NCBI RefSeq assembly: GCF_018143015.1
Contig: NC_054741.1
Location: 19,153,736-19,217,735 of the forward strand
DNA from: Lytechinus variegatus
Taxonomy: Eukaryota; Echinodermata; Echinoidea; Temnopleuroida; Toxopneustidae
Length of the DNA stretch: 64,000 bases
Direction: 5' to 3'
Each line of letters starts with the position of its first letter. Position 1 is the stretch's first letter. Made by a program: the position numbers and the translations under genes. Positions 58,801-64,000 of this stretch are shown here, in pieces. The notes under the pieces were generated by a model. It worked only from the letters and a program-made list of their open reading frames with translations, had not been told where the DNA came from and did not search any database.

Positions 58801-60589
58801 GCGGTTTCATTGACCATAAGGCTCTCTAATGTTTTCACGGTAAGGTATTTGCTGCTAGCTTTAGCAGAATATTCGTCTACTGCAATCTGCGATGCACTCC
58901 TTACATCCTGGCTCAAGGCATAAATATTTATGAATTTCGTATTAGACACAGGAATTCAGCATGAATATTACAAAAAATTAAAGAATTCCCATTCATGTCC
59001 AAACAGTAACTGATTGTCAGGCGTTGGGAGAATAGTCGCATGATTTTATATAGGCAGACATACATCTTTAAGATCATATTAAAAAAATACCACTTGATAA
59101 GAAAATGTAGTCGAATCAATTATCAGTTTCATTTAATCTTCGATCGTGGTCAAGAACTATATTATTTTGTGAATAATTTAAAATTCGGTAATGTCTAAAA
59201 TTAATGGCATGACAATGTTTTTTCTTGAACATTAGAGAAAAGGTATTTCGAAAAAATGTAATTCCTTGAAAGGGAAGGATCAAGTGTCTATCCTCATGAT
59301 CCTAGGAACTTATCATATTTCCACGGCCAAAAGGAAAAAAAGAATGTCGTCATCCCCCCCCTCCTTTCTTAGGATTTGATCAACTTCAATATTAGTTATA
59401 CTTTTGATCAGTGTATAATTTTTTCTTATCAGTATTAAATAGACTGTATTTCTATTTATCACATTTAAGTGCCTTTGTCTTGCCATTCTTACTGCCATCA
59501 ATAAAGAATATCTTTGACACAAACAACTCTCCCCAGACTCCTTTTCCCGCAAAATGATCGTCTTCACAGCGATGCATTGGTCAAATCAACGTGTACATCC
59601 TTATAACACTCTGATATTGATCAATGCGTGATAGAGACAATGATTTACCCTAACGCTATCATTAACCTTTTCTTGAACATCTCCCTGGAGAATGATCGCC
59701 TCCCAGACATGGCTTGGTGGTAAACAGAGATTTATATCAGCCATGCAGGGGGAATGCAAGGGAGATTGCTCTTCTCTTGGTCGTGAGTGACAGAAAATTA
59801 TGAAACACGTAAATGTATATTTATAGATACTCTGTAATATTTGAAAGCACTGGGAGTGAATTCAGATAGATTTTTTGAGTAACAGAATTTGTCTACTTAT
59901 GTCAAGTTATTAATTAATAATCATTCAGAATTTCATATATAAATTAATTAATTAATTAATTAAATGTTAATTATTATTCAGTTTGATTTAAACAGGGTGA
60001 TCCCATTCATGGTCGTTTTGTAGAATCAGTAAAGATGTTGAAATTATATCATGAATTATATCTCAATATCATGATAGCAGAGAGTTTCACCATGCATAAT
60101 CACATGATTACAATACTTGCAAGTCACATGAAACAAATGCATTCTCAAATGCCCATTGTTGATCCGATTTCAGTATAGCTACTTATCCGTGGAGCCATAA
60201 AAGATGCACCAAAGAGATGCATATCTAGTTATACACATATTTCAAATGTCTGTTCTAACATAAAATCCAGACCCTTTATCAATTATGTTGAAAATGATAT
60301 TGTGTGACAATGGAAGAAAAAAGATTTTTAATATATATTTTTAAATTTGCGGCTTCCCAACATTACTTGTAATGTTTATTTAAGAGCGATCGATACGTAA
60401 TATTCAGTTTCGCTCATGGGATTGTAAACGCAGTTGAGTGGTCACGGGCTGAATTTTGCAGTATGGCGACCAGGGAGATGGCGACAGAATACTCTACTCG
60501 TTCAATCTAACAAAATGCAAAATTACTGGTGGTTATATTGGTAAACCCTTCTTTCAACAGTTGTTCGAGTCGTATCCCTGATAGAAAAA
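58801..60589. other. Non-coding spacer
   Basis: AT-rich with a short (ATTA)n repeat at 59,941-59,964. No gene was identified. Confidence 0.4.
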
Positions 60590-60840
60590 ACACGGCGTCG
60601 CACAGTGTGATCACAGTCAGTGTGTTCACATTGTGGACTATGTGAAAATATTATTCACACTGCTAAAATGCTCAAACTAGACATCTCGACAGTGTGACTG
60701 TTCACTCAGCGTGTTCACACGGTCGAATATGTTAATACTTGATTCAAATGGGCTCAAATTTAACAATGTGAAAGTGATTTCACATCGTGTTTCACACTGT
60801 GAACACACACTGTCCGTGGTACACACTGTGTTCTTTACAT
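60590..60840. repeat. Foldback region rich in CACAGTGTGA words
   Basis: At least eight CACAGTGTG/CACACTGTG-type words in both orientations, with outer arms GTCGCACAGTGTGATCAC and GTGGTACACACTGTG. It is probably a small foldback element with internal palindromic repeats. Confidence 0.6.
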
Positions 60841-60974
60841 TAGGAATTGTTATTTCCACTTCCATTGACACATTTTTAAAACGCTACCTTAAGACGCTTA
60901 TGTTCAATGCTTCCTACTCTTAATTGTTTCTTAATTAATTGTATTTGTATTTCTATCTCTTTCTTTCACTGCTC

Positions 60975-61125
60975 CTTGGGCACTCTGCAGAGAGGATTTG
61001 GCGCATTACAACTCCCATCTATTATTATTGTTCTTATTATTATTATTAGTAGTAGTGGTAGTAGTAGTAGTAGTAGTAGTACTATTATTAATATTATTGT
61101 TATCATTATTATTATTATCATTTGA
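60975..61125 (+). repeat. SINE-type 3' end with ATT/AGT repeat tail
   Basis: GGATTTGGCGCATTACAACTC followed by a long (ATT)n and (AGT)n microsatellite (61,019-61,122) resembles a SINE end in plus orientation. Confidence 0.5.
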
Positions 61126-62529
61126 TTTTGGAATGGAATGGAAAGGTTGGTTCCTATATCTTGCACTTCGTTGTTCAGTATACTATAGTCACACCAACGA
61201 AACCTGCTCTAAAACGACTGATGGTATGCCATTGGTAACAACGTAATATGCTTGGTCAATGTGGCGTGAGATTCGCCAGTGTGACTGAGCCACTAAGGTC
61301 GACTATAAATGCTCATGAAGATGGTAACGTCCTATAATTATCATTAAAAACCGAGGGCAATCAATCTCCATGACTGGGGCAAACAATATAATCTGGTTTT
61401 CAATCACATGGGAGATGCATAATTGTTTCTAAAAAAATCGATGTCTTATTGATGGAGTTGCAAGTACATACGTAACGATTCGTCTTCTCCATGCATCATT
61501 GTGATCATCGTGAATTCTCTCGTAATTGTTTTTGTCTTCATCAAGCTTCTTGTGCAGACATCCGAGGTAGTATTTCTGCTCAGATGTGATTCATTGCTGT
61601 CTATTAGTCATACTTTACTTGGCCTTTCTTTCATTCATGAGCAAGATGCCTCATCTTGTCATTCTGATAATACCTGTGCATTACTGTATACTGAAAAGTG
61701 CTACAACTGTGATGTTGATACACCCGGGGAGCGGTTCATGGAAGGAGTTGTCGGACGTTTTATCCGACAGTTACCATAGTAACAGTGCTTCCTAGCCAAT
61801 AAGATGCAATGAAAGTTGTTAGCTGAAAAAGTTGATGAAACACTCCCAGCAGTCCTTTTCCGATTCTTTTTCGACTGCAGGCTATCCATGAAAACTCAGA
61901 TTATACTTCATATCCCAACTTGTGATACAATCTCAAACCAAATTGTCCCGATTTGGCCGCAATTTTTCACCACGACCCTCTTTGATTTTGAAGGTATTTT
62001 TGAGGTATTGGTTGGCTTATGAAAATAGTAGTCATTATAACTGGAAACGTTTTATCTTTAAATAGATATGAACGGTAATTCTCATTTCTTGCCATGAGAT
62101 CAGACAAACTAATCCAACCTATCATGCCCTTGTTAACACGGTTAATACTCAGGCCATCGACATGAACAATTTCCCCTGAGACTTGAAGGAACAAATATCA
62201 ACCCCTATAATTGAGATGCTGTATCCAGTGGTCAACCAGTCGAGTGGTTCGAAGGAGAGGGATGTACCCACAGGGATATATTCATCTTCCCTCCTCGGCG
62301 TTGTTACCTGTCAGCACGTAGTAATCTCCATGTTCTGTTAACCGTGGACCAACGTCCCTAATTGAGTTGAGTGGAACAGCGCGGAACACAATTAAGTGTC
62401 CGCCAAGACAAGAGCCAGTATCAAGTTTGGATGCATGTCTCTTAGTCCCCACATTGCCTCAAAGCCCACTTGCACTTATCTTCAAAGAGCTGCAGAGTTA
62501 TACAGCACTGTCATGTTATCTTTCGGATA
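61126..62529. other. Non-coding spacer
   Basis: No gene is supported. A hydrophobic ORF at 61,501 starts only with GTG and lacks an ATG in frame, so it is not called as a signal-peptide exon. Confidence 0.35.
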
Positions 62530-62530
62530 T

Positions 62531-62775
62531 GAATAAAATAATAATGTTTTATTCACCCAGGGTTGCCACTTTAGTCAGGAAACTGCTCTACCATCGGGCC
62601 CCGCATCTACTCCCAACTCCCTGATAAGTCACAATATCACCCTTCTCCAATATAAATGTTTTGCGAGTAGCAGGAAGGCAGAAGGTCCAATTTAAATCTT
62701 TGGTATGACTAGATAGGGAATCGAACTCCCGTTCACGAGGAAGGCGCTTTACCACTGAACCAACATGCCCATGAA
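62531..62775 (-). mobile_element. tRNA-derived SINE on the minus strand
   Basis: The head on the minus strand has an A-box-like TGGTTCAGTGGT and a B-box AGTTCGATTCC. The cloverleaf is too damaged for a tRNA gene (two mismatches in the anticodon stem, weak T stem). The body continues through GTGACTTATCAGGGAGTTGG to a tail AATAAAACATTATTATTTT. Confidence 0.6.
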
Positions 62776-63012
62776 GAGGCGCTGGTATATGCCAAGAGAT
62801 CAAAATCTTTGCAGTTTCTAAAGGAATATTGCAACGGTTATTGGGACATTCTTAAACTCGAAGGAAGGTATTTCCCAACACAAACTTCCAATCGCGTGTT
62901 CTCCCAATATGACTGATTGATTGACAGACACTTACAATAACTGATGTATAAACTTTAAAAAAAAATCAGAACCGTTACTTTTTTGTTTACCTTTGTTTGC
63001 TTCTCTGTAGTA

Positions 63013-63749
63013 CACTGCAAAAACTCCCGACAGTATGTTCATTTAAAGGGGAAGTTCACCCTGAAGAAAACTTTGTTGTAAAAATAGCAGAAAAAATATT
63101 AAAAAATATTGGTGAAGGTTTGAGGAAAATCCGTCAAAGAGTAAGAAAGTTATTAGAGTTCAAAGTTTTGGATTTGTGACGTCATAAACGAGCAGCTGCC
63201 CCATGTGTTATGTAATATAAAATGCATGAATTTCAAATTTTGCATGGTTCCTGATCACTTGATTTTGTTTTCTATTCATGATCGGGTGTGAAATGATTTG
63301 TCTATTGATATACATAAGGTACAGTGAAAAACCATTTTTAATTTTCTGAGAAAATGAAATTTCATTGATTTTTTACCATTCGCTATGTAGGAATGCTGCT
63401 CGCATATGACGTCACAAATCAAATAATTGAAATTCTAATAACTTTTTAATTATTTGATGAATTTTTCTCAAACCTTCGGCAATATTTTTAATTATTTTTT
63501 TTTGCTATTATTACAATAAACTTTTTGTCAGGGTGAACTTCCCCTTTAACACCGGTCCGGAATCTATGTCCACACCAGAGACGTATTGAAACAACACCAG
63601 TTTGGAATCAAACCGATGCTGTTTTGATACTAATTGGTGTTGTATAAACACCTTTCTGATGTCAGACAAAAACGAAACTTCAGTAGTTTAACACTTCCCT
63701 GGTGTGGACATATTCCGGGCTGGTGTTAAATACCGGAGTTTTTGTAGCG
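63013..63749. mobile_element. Foldback MITE, CACTGCAAAAACTCC family, copy 3, interrupted
   Basis: The left end is CACTGCAAAAACTCCCGACA and the right end is ACCGGAGTTTTTGTAGCG. Body words (ACACCGGTCCGGAATCTATG, ACACCTTTCTG, CCGGGCTGGTGTTAAAT) match copy 1. A family-B MITE is inserted at a TTAA that copy 1 shows uninterrupted. Confidence 0.82.
63047..63545. mobile_element. TTAA-flanked foldback MITE, family B, copy 2 (nested)
   Basis: 499 bp, bounded by TTAA at 63,043-63,046 and 63,546-63,549, with ends AGGGGAAGTTCACCCTGAAG and CAGGGTGAACTTCCCCT. It carries TGTGACGTCA-type sites near 63,176 and 63,408. It is nested in the CACTGCAAAAACTCC element and inverted relative to 27,216-27,716. Confidence 0.9.
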
Positions 63750-64000
63750 TACTACGATCTGCTTCGTGCAATCCTCGTAATTATTGAAGTACTACTTAAA
63801 TTTGATCTGATCATCATGATCAGTGTATGCAGAGAGGATATTATCACTTTTATATACCTTCGTCAATTTATTCATGAATGGAAGCAGAACTGTATATCTC
63901 TATCAAATCTCATTTTGAATAATCAGGATTCTTTCGATGTCATTTTATAGAGTCGCATTTGGAATTGGGTCCCTGGCTGCTCCTGTTTCATAAGCCTTTA

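Noticed and set aside
58629..58949. 106-codon ORF with RNSEGSLIRKRNE repeats
   Set aside because: The peptide repeat follows the 16-17-bp DNA repeat of the palindrome.
61501..61779. Signal-peptide-like ORF
   Set aside because: Its start is GTG with no in-frame ATG, and no acceptor or downstream exon is evident.
62690..62775. tRNA-Thr(CGT)-like gene on the minus strand
   Set aside because: The anticodon stem has two mismatches and the T stem is poor; it is better explained as a SINE head.

Overview
The window is AT-rich, repeat-dense nuclear DNA from a deuterostome animal, most likely a euechinoid sea urchin; I cannot fix the genus. The main evidence is a lysine/alanine-rich linker histone H1 of sea-urchin late (somatic) type with a canonical histone 3' stem-loop and CAAGAAAGA element, plus the first 32 codons of a sea-urchin-type H2A. 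Introns with GT/AG borders, foldback elements, tRNA-derived SINEs and LINE ends with GAATT-type tails agree with this. There are no bacterial-style operons, no rRNA and no CRISPR.

Four genic loci can be supported. (1) 14,118-16,757 (+): the last four exons of a gene for a predicted secreted EF-hand protein with two copies of a six-cysteine module; its 5' exons were not found. (2) 19,926-20,549 (-): an intact, intronless, replication-dependent histone H1 with TATA box and 3' processing signals. (3) 33,354-33,506 (+): a histone H2A fragment cut off after codon 32, an orphon-type pseudogene. (4) 35,691-41,904 (-): a three-exon gene that reconstructs in phase to 336 residues with signal peptide, CUB-like region, cysteine-rich exon, one membrane span and a Gly/Arg-rich tail. 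A CRE/ETS/GC-box cluster lies about 0.7 kb upstream of it.

Most of the rest is mobile or repetitive. At 3.2-5.4 kb, eight copies of a 16-bp word (GTCATGTCCGTTACGC) are scattered with a partial ~175-190 bp rhythm. At 6.8-13.5 kb lie several foldback MITEs and a 124-bp element with a 9-bp target duplication. At 23-33 kb lie more TTAA-flanked foldback elements, one nested in another, and a foldback family built of TTCGTCTAAT-like words. A 5'-truncated L1-like LINE with 13-bp target duplications (36,956-37,844) sits 60 bp from a splice acceptor. At 45.4-50.6 kb, one ~2.6-kb hAT-like element is inserted, inverted, into the middle of another copy of itself, each with its own 8-bp target duplication. 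At 51-64 kb lie SINEs, a minisatellite palindrome, microsatellites and a second clean nested MITE.

The genes show no sign of working together. The isolated H1 and the broken H2A, 13 kb apart, fit dispersed late histone genes and orphons rather than a tandem histone cluster. No complete transposase or reverse transcriptase was seen, so the mobile elements here look non-autonomous or dead.
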